Shown piece after piece: positions 1 to 7,479 of a stretch of 64,000 nt of DNA. The translations under genes and the position numbers were made by a program. The notes under the pieces were generated by a model. The model ran no database searches and had not been told where the DNA came from. It saw only the letters and a list, made by a program, of their open reading frames with translations. The stretch's first letter is position 1. The number at the start of each line of letters is the position of its first letter. This DNA is from an uncultured Rikenellaceae bacterium. Lineage in GTDB: Bacteria; Bacteroidota; Bacteroidia; Bacteroidales; Rikenellaceae. The stretch is from positions 62,001 to 126,000 of the forward strand of contig CALUND010000001.1 in NCBI GenBank assembly GCA_944321925.1, read 5' to 3'.

Positions 1-486
1 GCCGCATAAAGGGTTGCGTTGGATGTTCATGCCCGGAGCGAGAATGACATCCACGCCGTAAGCGAGCGCCTCTTCACCCATGGCCTGCCCGACCTCCTTG
101 AGCAGTTCTTCGTTCCAGGAGGAGGCGAGCATCGTGGTGATGGGGAATCCTGTGCAGTAATAGGTGGCGGAGTCGTTCGGGCGATGCGGGGAGATGCGTA
201 CGCCGGCGGGGCCGTCAGCCAGTACGATGGCCGGAATACCGAGTCGTTCGATCGGATAGGTAGTTCCGGCCGCTCCCGGAACGAGCCCTCGGGCAAAAGC
301 GGTCCAACCGGCTGCTTCGCCTTCGTCGGCCATGGAGGTCCCGATCAGGAGGCGAACCTTCTCTTCGGGTGTCATGGCCTGAACGATTTGATCGATGTTG
401 TCGGCCGTGAGTCGCAGCGGTTCGTCTGCCCATCCGGGCAGAGCGGCCAATGCGGTAAAGGCTAAAATGCAGAGCGATTTCTTCAT
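1..486 (-). CDS. Glycoside hydrolase family 3 protein (N-terminal part, cut by window edge)
   Basis: N-terminal 162 residues of a secreted GH3 enzyme, probably a beta-glucosidase-type hydrolase of oligosaccharides in the periplasm. A signal peptide covers about residues 1-20 (MKKSLCILAF..PGWADE). The GH3 N-terminal barrel signatures ADGPAGVRI (90-98) and LAPGMNIQRNPLCG (149-162) are visible; the frame is open through base 1, so the catalytic Asp region and the C-terminal domain lie outside. An in-frame ATG at 501 would add five residues (MNFYA); 486 is preferred because it begins a clean signal peptide. A -7 box lies just upstream at 525-532. Family assignment is firm; substrate is unknown. 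Confidence 0.88.
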   Translation of the reverse strand, partial: MKKSLCILAFTALAALPGWADEPLRLTADNIDQIVQAMTPEEKVRLLIGTSMADEGEAAGWTAFARGLVPGAAGTTYPIERLGIPAIVLADGPAGVRISPHRPNDSATYYCTGFPITTMLASSWNEELLKEVGQAMGEEALAYGVDVILAPGMNIQRNPLCG

Positions 487-524
487 GGCGTAAAAATTCA
501 TTTGAGGCAAGATTTAATCGGTCA

Positions 525-532
525 CAAAGATA
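525..532 (-). promoter_or_regulatory. Bacteroidota -7 box for the GH3 gene
   Basis: Minus strand reads TATCTTTG, a perfect TAnnTTTG match. It would start a transcript with a leader of about 30 nt to the start codon at 486. Confidence 0.6.
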
Positions 533-702
533 GAATTTGATCGGACAACACCAAACGGATCGCATCCGGATTCATGCGAAATGCGAAAAAAGCTGCGGGC
601 GCAGCGACTCTGTTCGGAATTTCGGGGCTATGATGCGATGCATGACGGAATGTCTGCCGGCATTCGAGGCTCTTCAGGTCTTTCGGGCGTTGCATGGTCC
701 GG

Positions 703-1284
703 TCAGAGCAGCCCTGCTTCGTAGAGCAGAATGAGCTGTTCGACCTCCCGATCGCGCACCTCCCGGTCGTATTCGTCTTTGAGATTCTGACCGAAAATGC
801 GGGCGATGCCCTGCCAGAATCCTGCAACGAACCCGCCTCGGAACTCCTTGACAATCTGGTAGGTGGTAATCTCCGTCTCACGATCGATCAGGCGGATCAG
901 GAGTTTGCCCTGGGAGCGTGTCATGTGTTTCAGCACCGGGGTATACTCCTCTTTCACCTCGCGTTCGATGGAGCGGGTATAGGCCCGTTGCTCTTTGCGG
1001 GTGGGGAGTTTCATCAGCTCCTCTTCGAGGTTGTGCATCTTGGCTTTGGCTGTCTGGGCGATCGGGTAGACGATTTTCAGATCGCGGATCAGTTTGTTCC
1101 ATTTGCGCAGGTCGGCCGGACGTCGGAAACAGTAGACAGGACGCATCCTCACCACGGGAACCGTATCGCCTGCCGCATCGATTTCGTAGCCGTAACGCGC
1201 GGGGGTGTAGGTTCGTACGGTTTGGGCCGAAAGACCCGCATGTGCGAACAGGCAAACGACAGCTATGACGAGTATTCTTTTCAT
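703..1284 (-). CDS. DUF4294 domain-containing exported protein
   Basis: 193-aa protein with a signal peptide (MKRILVIAVVCLFAHAGLSAQ) followed by a region typical of the Bacteroidota DUF4294 family: the stretch YPIAQTAKAKMHNLEEEL, then a basic, helix-rich body (about residues 60-150). The function of DUF4294 is unknown; it is expected in the periplasm or envelope. The frame stays open upstream to a TTG at 1386, but the -7 box at 1388-1395 would put the transcript start near 1383, so the ATG at 1284, which begins the signal peptide, is the supported start. It is divergent from the thioesterase gene and shares a compact promoter region with it. Confidence 0.75.
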   Translation of the reverse strand: MKRILVIAVVCLFAHAGLSAQTVRTYTPARYGYEIDAAGDTVPVVRMRPVYCFRRPADLRKWNKLIRDLKIVYPIAQTAKAKMHNLEEELMKLPTRKEQRAYTRSIEREVKEEYTPVLKHMTRSQGKLLIRLIDRETEITTYQIVKEFRGGFVAGFWQGIARIFGQNLKDEYDREVRDREVEQLILLYEAGLL

Positions 1285-1371
1285 CCGAAGAGTTCCCTTT
1301 CGATCGGTCGGCGGAGTGTCGCAACTGCCGGAAGAATGGCTTCGCCCCTTGCAACTCCACTCGCCATGTGT

Positions 1372-1379
1372 TACCTTTG
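1372..1379 (+). promoter_or_regulatory. -7 box for thioesterase gene
   Basis: TACCTTTG matches TAnnTTTG; expected transcript start near 1384, leader about 70 nt. A TTG at 1349-1351 sits about 20 nt upstream as a possible -33 element. Confidence 0.5.
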
Positions 1380-1387
1380 TCTGCAAA

Positions 1388-1395
1388 CAAAGATA
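1388..1395 (-). promoter_or_regulatory. -7 box for DUF4294 gene
   Basis: Minus strand reads TATCTTTG. It lies 8 nt from the oppositely oriented -7 box at 1372-1379, so the two predicted start sites are back to back. Confidence 0.55.
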
Positions 1396-1455
1396 GTTTT
1401 TATTCTGTAAACGTCCTACGAAAAGGCGTTATTGTCTGACTGAAATCGAGATCGA

Positions 1456-1830
1456 ATGGTTGAAAAAGGGTTGAAAGGGGTGAGCTCCCTGCAGGTGGAG
1501 GCGCACCATACCGCAAAGGTGATGGGATCGGGCGACATGGAGGTATTCGCCACACCGGCCATGGTGGCCCTGATGGAGAATGCTGCAATGCGGGCTGTAG
1601 CATCGGAGCTGCCGGAGGGATCCTCGACGGTGGGGGCTTCGATCGAAGTCTCGCATATTCGTCCTACGGCACTCGGAGACGAGGTGACCGCCACGGCTGA
1701 ACTCATCGAAACGGAAGGGCGAAAATTGACCTTCCGCGTGGAGGCGTCGGATCGTGCGGGAGTGATCGGCAACGGAACACATATCCGGTATGTGGTCGAT
1801 CGGGAGCGCTTTCTGGCAAAACTTCGTTGA
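1456..1830 (+). CDS. FlK-like hotdog-fold thioesterase
   Basis: 124-aa single-domain hotdog thioesterase of the fluoroacetyl-CoA thioesterase (FlK)/acyl-CoA thioesterase superfamily, presumably cytosolic and acting on a small acyl-CoA. The signature FATPAMVALMENAA (31-44) and SHIRPT (66-71) are present. Thr33, Glu41 and His67 have exactly the spacing (8 and 26) of the FlK catalytic triad Thr42-Glu50-His76, so the active site looks intact. FlK's fluoroacetate specificity depends on other residues and should not be assumed here. The start at 1456 gives a full-length domain. It is a single-gene unit, followed by the separate pfk promoter. Confidence 0.8.
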   Translation: MVEKGLKGVSSLQVEAHHTAKVMGSGDMEVFATPAMVALMENAAMRAVASELPEGSSTVGASIEVSHIRPTALGDEVTATAELIETEGRKLTFRVEASDRAGVIGNGTHIRYVVDRERFLAKLR

Positions 1831-1969
1831 AGACATCGGGTTGCAGTCCCGGTCGATTTTTGTTCGGACTTCGGAGTATTCCCGCTTCGGAACGGTTTGT
1901 TATTGGATGAGAGGAGGCGATGAAACGATGTTTTTTCCCTCTTTTTAAAACTATTTAAAAATTAGTTCG

Positions 1970-1977
1970 TATCTTTG
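1970..1977 (+). promoter_or_regulatory. -7 box for phosphofructokinase gene
   Basis: TATCTTTG, a perfect TAnnTTTG match, preceded by an A/T-rich tract (about 1945-1965). Predicted leader about 50 nt to the ATG at 2032. Confidence 0.65.
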
Positions 1978-2031
1978 GGCTGATTTTCGATAGAAAAGGT
2001 CAAATTCAGTAAGCATCAATCAGAATAAGTT

Positions 2032-3264
2032 ATGAAAGAGGCAATTGCAATTCTTACGGGAGGCGGTCCTGCTCCTGGCATGAACACGGTTGTGGGCAGC
2101 GTGGCCAAGACGTTTCTTCACAAGGGTTACCGCGTGATCGGTCTGCATGAAGGATACACGGGTCTGTTCAATCCCAATCCGCGGATGGTCGACATCAGCT
2201 ATCCGATGGCCGACGATATTTTCAATCGGGGTGGTTCGTTCCTGCAGATGAGCCGTTTCAAACCCACCCAGGAGGATTTCGAGAAAAATTTCAACCTCAA
2301 ATTCTTTACCGACAACAACATCAAGTTGCTTGTGACGGTGGGCGGCGACGATACCGCTTCGACGGCCAATCGCATTGCCAAATTCCTGGAAGAGAAAAAA
2401 TATCCGATCGCAAACATCCATGTTCCCAAGACGATCGACAACGACCTGCCGCTGCCGCTGGGTACACCGACGTTCGGCTACGAGTCGGCCAAGGATAAAG
2501 GTGCCGCGATCGCCCGTGCCGTCTATGTGGATGCCCGTACGAGCGGAAACTGGTTCGTGGTTGCCGCCATGGGCCGCAGCGCCGGTCACCTGGCTTTCGG
2601 TATCGGCGAGGCTTGCCACTATCCGATGATCGTGATCCCGGAGATGTTCAACAAGACGGAGATCACCGTGGAGAAGATCGTAAACCTGGTGGTATCTTCG
2701 ATCATCAAACGCAAGATCATGGACATGGACTACGGTGCCGCCATCATCTCCGAGGGCGTGTTCCACGAACTGAGTGCCGAAGAGATCAAAAAGAGCGGTG
2801 TCAACTTCTCGTACGACGAGCATGGTCATCCGGAACTCGGCAAAGTGTCGAAAGCTCATATTTTCAACGAGATGCTCGAGAAAAAGCTCAAGACGTTGGG
2901 CATTAAGGTGAAGAGCCGTCCCGTGGAGATCGGTTACGAAGTGCGTTGCCAGACTCCGGTGGCATTCGACCTGACCTACTGCTCGGAGCTGGGTATGGGC
3001 GTTTTCAAACTCTTCTCGGAGGGGAAGACGGGTTGCATGGTATTCCTCGACGGAGAGGGCAATGTTTCGCCGCTCTACCTGCGCGATCTGCAGGATCCCG
3101 CTACGGGCAAGATTCCCCCGCGGCTTGTCAACATCCATTCCGACAAGTTCCATATGACGGTGGACAACATCCTTTGCTACATTACACCGGACGATTACGA
3201 GGCTGCCAAAAAATACGTAGCCGATCCTTCGCAGTTCGATTTCTTGAAAATCCTCAACTGGTAG
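2032..3264 (+). CDS. 6-phosphofructokinase, pyrophosphate-dependent type
   Basis: 410-aa phosphofructokinase that phosphorylates fructose 6-phosphate in cytosolic glycolysis. The N-terminal loop ILTGGGPAPGMN (7-18), the donor motif VGGDDT (103-108) and PKTIDND (132-138) are clear, with GRSAGHLA at 181-188. E. coli ATP-PFK has Gly at the positions occupied here by Asp107 and Lys133. Asp plus Lys at these sites is the recognised hallmark of PPi-using enzymes, so a reversible PPi-dependent reaction is expected. The start at 2032 follows a purine-rich leader, and a perfect-stem terminator follows at 3282-3325. ATP use cannot be excluded without assay. Confidence 0.9.
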   Translation: MKEAIAILTGGGPAPGMNTVVGSVAKTFLHKGYRVIGLHEGYTGLFNPNPRMVDISYPMADDIFNRGGSFLQMSRFKPTQEDFEKNFNLKFFTDNNIKLLVTVGGDDTASTANRIAKFLEEKKYPIANIHVPKTIDNDLPLPLGTPTFGYESAKDKGAAIARAVYVDARTSGNWFVVAAMGRSAGHLAFGIGEACHYPMIVIPEMFNKTEITVEKIVNLVVSSIIKRKIMDMDYGAAIISEGVFHELSAEEIKKSGVNFSYDEHGHPELGKVSKAHIFNEMLEKKLKTLGIKVKSRPVEIGYEVRCQTPVAFDLTYCSELGMGVFKLFSEGKTGCMVFLDGEGNVSPLYLRDLQDPATGKIPPRLVNIHSDKFHMTVDNILCYITPDDYEAAKKYVADPSQFDFLKILNW

Positions 3265-3281
3265 GTTTCAACCGATTAATA

Positions 3282-3325
3282 AAAAAGAGAGGGACGCTTT
3301 CATGAAGAAGCGTCCCTCTCTTTTT
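3282..3325 (+). terminator. Rho-independent terminator after pfk (bidirectional)
   Basis: Perfect 18-bp inverted repeat (3282-3299 with 3308-3325), 8-nt loop, A tract on the left arm and T tract on the right arm, so it can serve both the pfk gene and the opposing exporter genes. The inner arm AAAGAGAGGGACG recurs in the terminator at 27146-27185. Confidence 0.9.
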
Positions 3326-3373
3326 GCTGGCGAGGCAAATTTTTCGGGGGAAAGCACTTTTGAGTCGGAAATA

Positions 3374-3886
3374 TTATTTTCCGACGATCGGTTTGAGCAG
3401 ACGGGTCATGGTGTAGGCCACTTTCGGGAACATCAGGATCGGAAGCAGCACACCGATCACAAGGGCCGACATGACGAAAAGCGTCGTGAATCCGTTGTGA
3501 AAGACGGCCGTTAGCAGAAATTGCTGTTCTTCAGGCGGCGTTTTATCGCTCATGAACTGAATGGTCGTCAGGATGGTTTTATAGGCGTACATGCCGGGGA
3601 TCATCGGCAGCAGCGCAGGGAAAGAGAGCACTTCGGCCGGACAGTGGAGCCGTCGGGCGAAAAGCAGCGCGAGCAGTCCGATCGAGAAGGCTCCGGCAAA
3701 AGAGGCTGCGGTGATACTCACGGGAATATCGAGCATCCAGAAACGCATGGCATGGCCGATGGCCGCGAGCAGGGCGGTATATGGGATTGTCCGGCGGGGC
3801 GGGTTCGAAATGACGGCGAATCCTACCGCGGCAATGGCGGCGAAAAGTCCGTCGAGGACAATGTCGAGTAAAAATGCGCTGTTCAT
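3374..3886 (-). CDS. Threonine/serine exporter, C-terminal-type subunit (ThrE_2/DUF3815)
   Basis: 170-aa membrane protein, hydrophobic throughout with about five transmembrane helices, including the conserved PALLPMIPGMYAYK segment typical of the ThrE C-terminal half (DUF3815). With the upstream gene it would form a split ThrE-type inner-membrane exporter; in Corynebacterium ThrE both halves are one protein that exports threonine and serine. Its ATG (3886-3884) overlaps the upstream stop by one base (TAATG), indicating translational coupling. The reading frame continues open upstream through the other gene, but that part is out of frame with ThrE and non-coding. Substrate is inferred from the family only. 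Confidence 0.85.
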   Translation of the reverse strand: MNSAFLLDIVLDGLFAAIAAVGFAVISNPPRRTIPYTALLAAIGHAMRFWMLDIPVSITAASFAGAFSIGLLALLFARRLHCPAEVLSFPALLPMIPGMYAYKTILTTIQFMSDKTPPEEQQFLLTAVFHNGFTTLFVMSALVIGVLLPILMFPKVAYTMTRLLKPIVGK

Positions 3887-4698
3887 TACAGAGAGTTTAA
3901 ACCGAGTGTAAGAAGCGATACGGAGAGGCCGATGGCGATGCAGATGATCAGGATGCCGGCGTGGATCGCCCGGGAGATACCCGCCAGAATGTATCCCTCG
4001 AGGATGTCGACGATCGAATTGATCAGGGGCACGCCCGGAATGAGAAAAAGAACGCTTGAAGCGAGCGCGGTTTGCGGAGTCGTGCCGAGTCCGTACCGAA
4101 GTCCGATGGATCCGATCAGGGAGGCGATCAGCGAACAGATCGCCACGACGGCCATCTGATTCATGCGACGGAGGGTGAGTTGCTGACGAAGGAAGAATCC
4201 GGCGAGCGTAGCGACGAAAACGATCCCCATGGCGACGAAATCGCCTCCGAAAAGTCGGCAGAACGATGCATTGGCCAGCGAAACAAGTAGCAGAACCACC
4301 CAGGCCGACAGGCGGGGTTTCGAGACGATCGCTTCGTATTTTCTTTGCAGTTCGTCGAAGGGCATGGGGTTGTCGTAGGCTTCCCAACTGAGTGCGCTCA
4401 ATCGGGAGATGAATTCGAAATTGATCGGTCCATGATCGATTTTCCGGACCGAGGTGCGCCGGATCGAGTCGTCTTCGCGATGCAGGATGCTCATGGTGAT
4501 ATGCCTGCGGAAGACGGTCATTTCGGTTTCGTATCCGTAGCTCTCTGCGATCCGGGCTACGTTGCGGGCGAGGCGCGATGTATGGACGCCGCATCCCATG
4601 AGCGTAGAGGAGTAGTCGAGCAACAGGTTCGAAAGTTCCCGTACGCCGACCTTGTAGGGTGGAGGTGCGATTTTTGTTGCAGGTGTGGTGCGATTCAT
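3886..4698 (-). CDS. Threonine/serine exporter, N-terminal-type subunit (DUF1212)
   Basis: 270-aa protein of the ThrE N-terminal family. A soluble region (about 1-125) carries the conserved LLDYSSTLMGCGVHTSRLAR block, followed by about five transmembrane helices from residue 130 on. Together with the overlapping downstream gene it makes a two-piece amino-acid exporter in the inner membrane. The start at 4698 (MNRTTPATK) is the first ATG after the -7 box at 4770-4777 and gives the usual family N terminus. The one-base TAATG junction with the next gene supports coupled translation. Transport substrate is not shown by the sequence. Confidence 0.85.
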   Translation of the reverse strand: MNRTTPATKIAPPPYKVGVRELSNLLLDYSSTLMGCGVHTSRLARNVARIAESYGYETEMTVFRRHITMSILHREDDSIRRTSVRKIDHGPINFEFISRLSALSWEAYDNPMPFDELQRKYEAIVSKPRLSAWVVLLLVSLANASFCRLFGGDFVAMGIVFVATLAGFFLRQQLTLRRMNQMAVVAICSLIASLIGSIGLRYGLGTTPQTALASSVLFLIPGVPLINSIVDILEGYILAGISRAIHAGILIICIAIGLSVSLLTLGLNSL

Positions 4699-4769
4699 GT
4701 GTTCGTCAAATCGGGAATCCGCTTCGATCCGGGAGATTGCGGAAGGCGACTAATTATTAAAAATTTTTA

Positions 4770-4777
4770 CAAAGGTA
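4770..4777 (-). promoter_or_regulatory. -7 box for the ThrE-type operon
   Basis: Minus strand reads TACCTTTG, matching TAnnTTTG; predicted leader about 65 nt. The remaining gap to 4921 shows no further feature. Confidence 0.55.
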
Positions 4778-4921
4778 GAAAAAACCGTTGAACGGAGGAT
4801 CGATTCGACCGCCTTTTCTCTCTTTCTCGATTGAATCGCAAGCCCTGTGCCGGAATTCGGGATGTTTTTCCGGCTTTTGTATGGAAAGTAAAACGTGGAA
4901 TTTCAATACTTTGGATTCGAT

Positions 4922-5479
4922 ATGAAAAAGTTATTTTTGATTGCAGTACTGTTGACTGGCACCCTGTTTTGCACCGCCCAGGAGAAGCGACACGAAATCG
5001 CTTTCGGTTATGGATTGATCTCCCAAAACAATCTGGCGGATGTCGCGGCAGATGTTTTCAGTTCGTTGGCCGATGTACAAACCGACAGCCGATCTTTTTC
5101 AGGGACATTCAGCCTTTCGTATGCCTATTCGTTGAATCGGAGATTGAGCCTGGGAGCCATCTTCTGTTACGAGCATTCCGAAGCCGACGTAACCTCTTCC
5201 GGTGTCTATTCGGGGAGAACGGTCGACAACTACTGGACCTTCATGCCTTCTGTCCGGTTTGCCTGGCTCGATAAAAAACGGGTTGCGCTCTACTCCAAAG
5301 CGGCAATCGGCGCGACATTCGACTCCGGCCAGTACCAGGGCTCGCATGACGATCGCTGGGAGGTCGCCTTTCAGGCGTCGGCTTTCGGTGTGGAGGTCGG
5401 AGGGGCCTTCCGTGGCTTTCTCGAATTGGGTTACGGAATGCAGGGCATAGTCAATTTCGGTATAAAATATCGTTTCTGA
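4922..5479 (+). CDS. Small outer-membrane beta-barrel protein
   Basis: 185-aa exported protein: signal peptide MKKLFLIAVLLTGTLFCTAQ, then alternating aromatic/hydrophobic strands (for example HEIAFGYGLIS, GTFSLSYAYS, LSLGAIFCYEH) ending in GIKYRF with a terminal Phe, as expected for an eight-stranded OmpA/OmpW-like barrel assembled by BAM. No enzymatic motif is seen. The frame is open nine codons upstream, but 4922 starts the signal peptide. An imperfect -7 box (TACTTTG, ending 4913) would leave only a very short leader. Monocistronic; a hairpin follows. Function unknown. Confidence 0.75.
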   Translation: MKKLFLIAVLLTGTLFCTAQEKRHEIAFGYGLISQNNLADVAADVFSSLADVQTDSRSFSGTFSLSYAYSLNRRLSLGAIFCYEHSEADVTSSGVYSGRTVDNYWTFMPSVRFAWLDKKRVALYSKAAIGATFDSGQYQGSHDDRWEVAFQASAFGVEVGGAFRGFLELGYGMQGIVNFGIKYRF

Positions 5480-5487
5480 AAAAACAG

Positions 5488-5525
5488 GAGAGCAGCAGGG
5501 GGCTTTAAACCCCTGTTGCTCCCCT
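5488..5525 (+). terminator. Hairpin after the beta-barrel gene
   Basis: AGCAGCAGGGG (5491-5501) pairs with CCCCTGTTGCT (5510-5520) around a 8-nt loop, one G-U pair. There is no strong T tract, so termination is probable rather than certain. Confidence 0.55.
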
Positions 5526-5623
5526 TGAAAAATGGCATTTTGGCCTATCTCCTACCCCCCCCTCTGCCGGAAGCCCTTTCGACGGCTCTGGGAAATGAAC
5601 TGCAGGAGATTACCGGATTGTCG

Positions 5624-7354
5624 TTACTGCATCTGGTTCTTCAATTCCGTTCCGGCAACAGCCGTAGCATTCGATACACCGGGGGTAGAGGTCGAAAGAA
5701 GGAACCATTGGTCGCCCGCATCATTGGCTCGACCTACGGAGACTTCGATCAGCGCTTCAATGTCGCCATCCCAGAGGGTGGTCGGCGTGGGATTGGTTTC
5801 GCTCGTGTTCGTGAATCGGTCAATCGTGTTCTTATCGCGGTCGCGCAGTTCGATGAAGAGCGATTTCTTGCCTGAAATGCCATCCGTTACCGTTCCGAGA
5901 TAGAGTCCGGGTTTATCGGAATGGTTCACGTCTTTGCAACCCAGGAGTGCGAAGCCGTTTGCAGGAAGCAGCGTATTGTCAGCTACCGTGAAGATTTTTT
6001 CATCGTTTTTGCGGATGGTCATCCCCGATATGTTGACCGGTTTGTCCGCGGTATTGATCAGTTCGATGAATTTGGCATTCGGGTCGATCTCGTTCAGGCG
6101 GATATCGCTCTGTGTGCCGAATTCGGTCCCGGCAGGCGAAATGACGATGGTCTCTGTCGAGCGGTATTCGCCCTCGTTGTTCGTCGCGGCAACCGATAGT
6201 TCGAGCAATCCCTCTTGCGAGACGGTGTGGGAGAATGAATACACGTTGTTTTCGCCTGCAGTCATGGTGAATGACTGGAGCCCGAAGAAGCAGTTAATGC
6301 TTTGCAGCGAACTGAACCGATCCGTATAAACCTCGGCAGTCAGGGTGAAAGGTGTTCCCGTTACTACATTCTCCGGATTGGTTTGAATGTTCGTCACATA
6401 AGGCTTGTCGGGCACGGCGTCCTTCTCGAGCAGCTGGTGTTTAAGCTGTTGGGTCAGGGAGGGTGTATTGTCTGCGCCTGGTGTAGCGGTCTGAGCTACA
6501 TACCATCCTGCTTCAGGGATATTGCGGCAGAAGAAATCGGCCAGGATTTCTACTTCTGCATCCCAGGCCGAAGCCTCGACGTTCGGATTGGCCGTGTTGG
6601 CAAAAGCGTCCGTCGTCTTATTTTTTACGCGCAACTCGATCGAGAGCGATTTTGAACCGGAGAATCCGGTGGTCGTACTGCCGAGATCGGTAACTCCAAC
6701 AGGCAGCGTCAGTGCGGTCTCTTTGCCCTGGTAAACGCCGTAAGATTGGGAAGGAAGTTTGAGGTTTTTCCCCGTGAAATCGACGAGCAGTTCTCCATTT
6801 TTATAAAGTGCGACCGAATCGAGCGACACATAGGAGGTCGTCGGGTTGTAAATTTCGATGAAATCCGACTGGTCGAAAGTTCCGATTTCGCTGAGAATGA
6901 GTTCTGTGGCCGGATCCGGTGTCGGCTCTATCGGAGACTCTTCTGACACGGTTAACGTTACAACCGATGAGGCGGCAGCCAGGCCATCGCTGTTGGCTGC
7001 ACTCACCCGGTAGTAGAGCTTTCCTGCATTCGTCGGAGTGAGTTCTGCCTCATAGGTACTCGGTTCGCCGGTAGAAGACATTTCGATCTCGTTAATATCC
7101 GCCGAGGAGGAGCCGTCGTTTTGCATGGGTGTCGTTCCGTAAAGCAGTTTGACGGAAGTGACCCAGCTTTGACCGCTGTTTGTAACTTTGGCAATCACCG
7201 TAATGCTTTCTCCCAAGGTGACTGTCTCCGGATTTTGGAGCAGTTGAACGGTCGGAGCCGTAGGCTGCGGAGCGCTCTCCTCCGGATCGCTGTTACATGC
7301 CGACATGACGGCCATGCACAGGCAAAAACAAATGATTTTTGTGAAATGTCTCAT
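5624..7354 (-). CDS. Lipoprotein with two lamin-tail (LTD) domains
   Basis: 576-aa lipoprotein: signal peptide MRHFTKIICFCLCMAVMSAC with a lipobox at MSAC. An Ig-like region (about 25-130) is followed by a first LTD domain (LILSEIGTFDQSDFIEIYNP..), a second Ig-like region (TNIQTNPENVVTGTPFTL..) and a second LTD domain (IRLNEIDPNAKFIELINT..). The two halves are clearly related: both carry the pattern GxSGxKSLxIELRxxxK and finish with WDxxxExL..ATPG/TPG blocks. LTD domains in bacteria are found in surface proteins, often next to nucleases or adhesins; no catalytic motif is visible. The start at 7354 is chosen because it begins the lipoprotein signal; upstream codons are open but add no signal. 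Probably surface-exposed; role unknown. Confidence 0.8.
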   Translation of the reverse strand: MRHFTKIICFCLCMAVMSACNSDPEESAPQPTAPTVQLLQNPETVTLGESITVIAKVTNSGQSWVTSVKLLYGTTPMQNDGSSSADINEIEMSSTGEPSTYEAELTPTNAGKLYYRVSAANSDGLAAASSVVTLTVSEESPIEPTPDPATELILSEIGTFDQSDFIEIYNPTTSYVSLDSVALYKNGELLVDFTGKNLKLPSQSYGVYQGKETALTLPVGVTDLGSTTTGFSGSKSLSIELRVKNKTTDAFANTANPNVEASAWDAEVEILADFFCRNIPEAGWYVAQTATPGADNTPSLTQQLKHQLLEKDAVPDKPYVTNIQTNPENVVTGTPFTLTAEVYTDRFSSLQSINCFFGLQSFTMTAGENNVYSFSHTVSQEGLLELSVAATNNEGEYRSTETIVISPAGTEFGTQSDIRLNEIDPNAKFIELINTADKPVNISGMTIRKNDEKIFTVADNTLLPANGFALLGCKDVNHSDKPGLYLGTVTDGISGKKSLFIELRDRDKNTIDRFTNTSETNPTPTTLWDGDIEALIEVSVGRANDAGDQWFLLSTSTPGVSNATAVAGTELKNQMQ

Positions 7355-7397
7355 GATCTTCAAGATTAAGCGTTTCGGGAGAGGGAGACCCATAAGG

Positions 7398-7405
7398 CAA
7401 ATATA
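7398..7405 (-). promoter_or_regulatory. -7 box for the LTD lipoprotein
   Basis: Minus strand reads TATATTTG (TAnnTTTG), about 45 nt upstream of the start at 7354. This supports the internal lipoprotein start over the longer frame. Confidence 0.55.
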
Positions 7406-7479
7406 ACAAAATTTCTCGAGAATGATCACTTTGCAAAACGAAAGGCGTTCAAAAAGGCTCTTTCAGGGCTTTTAGGCTT

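Noticed and set aside
2020..3153. Antisense frame over the phosphofructokinase gene
   Set aside because: Shadow of a highly conserved enzyme gene.
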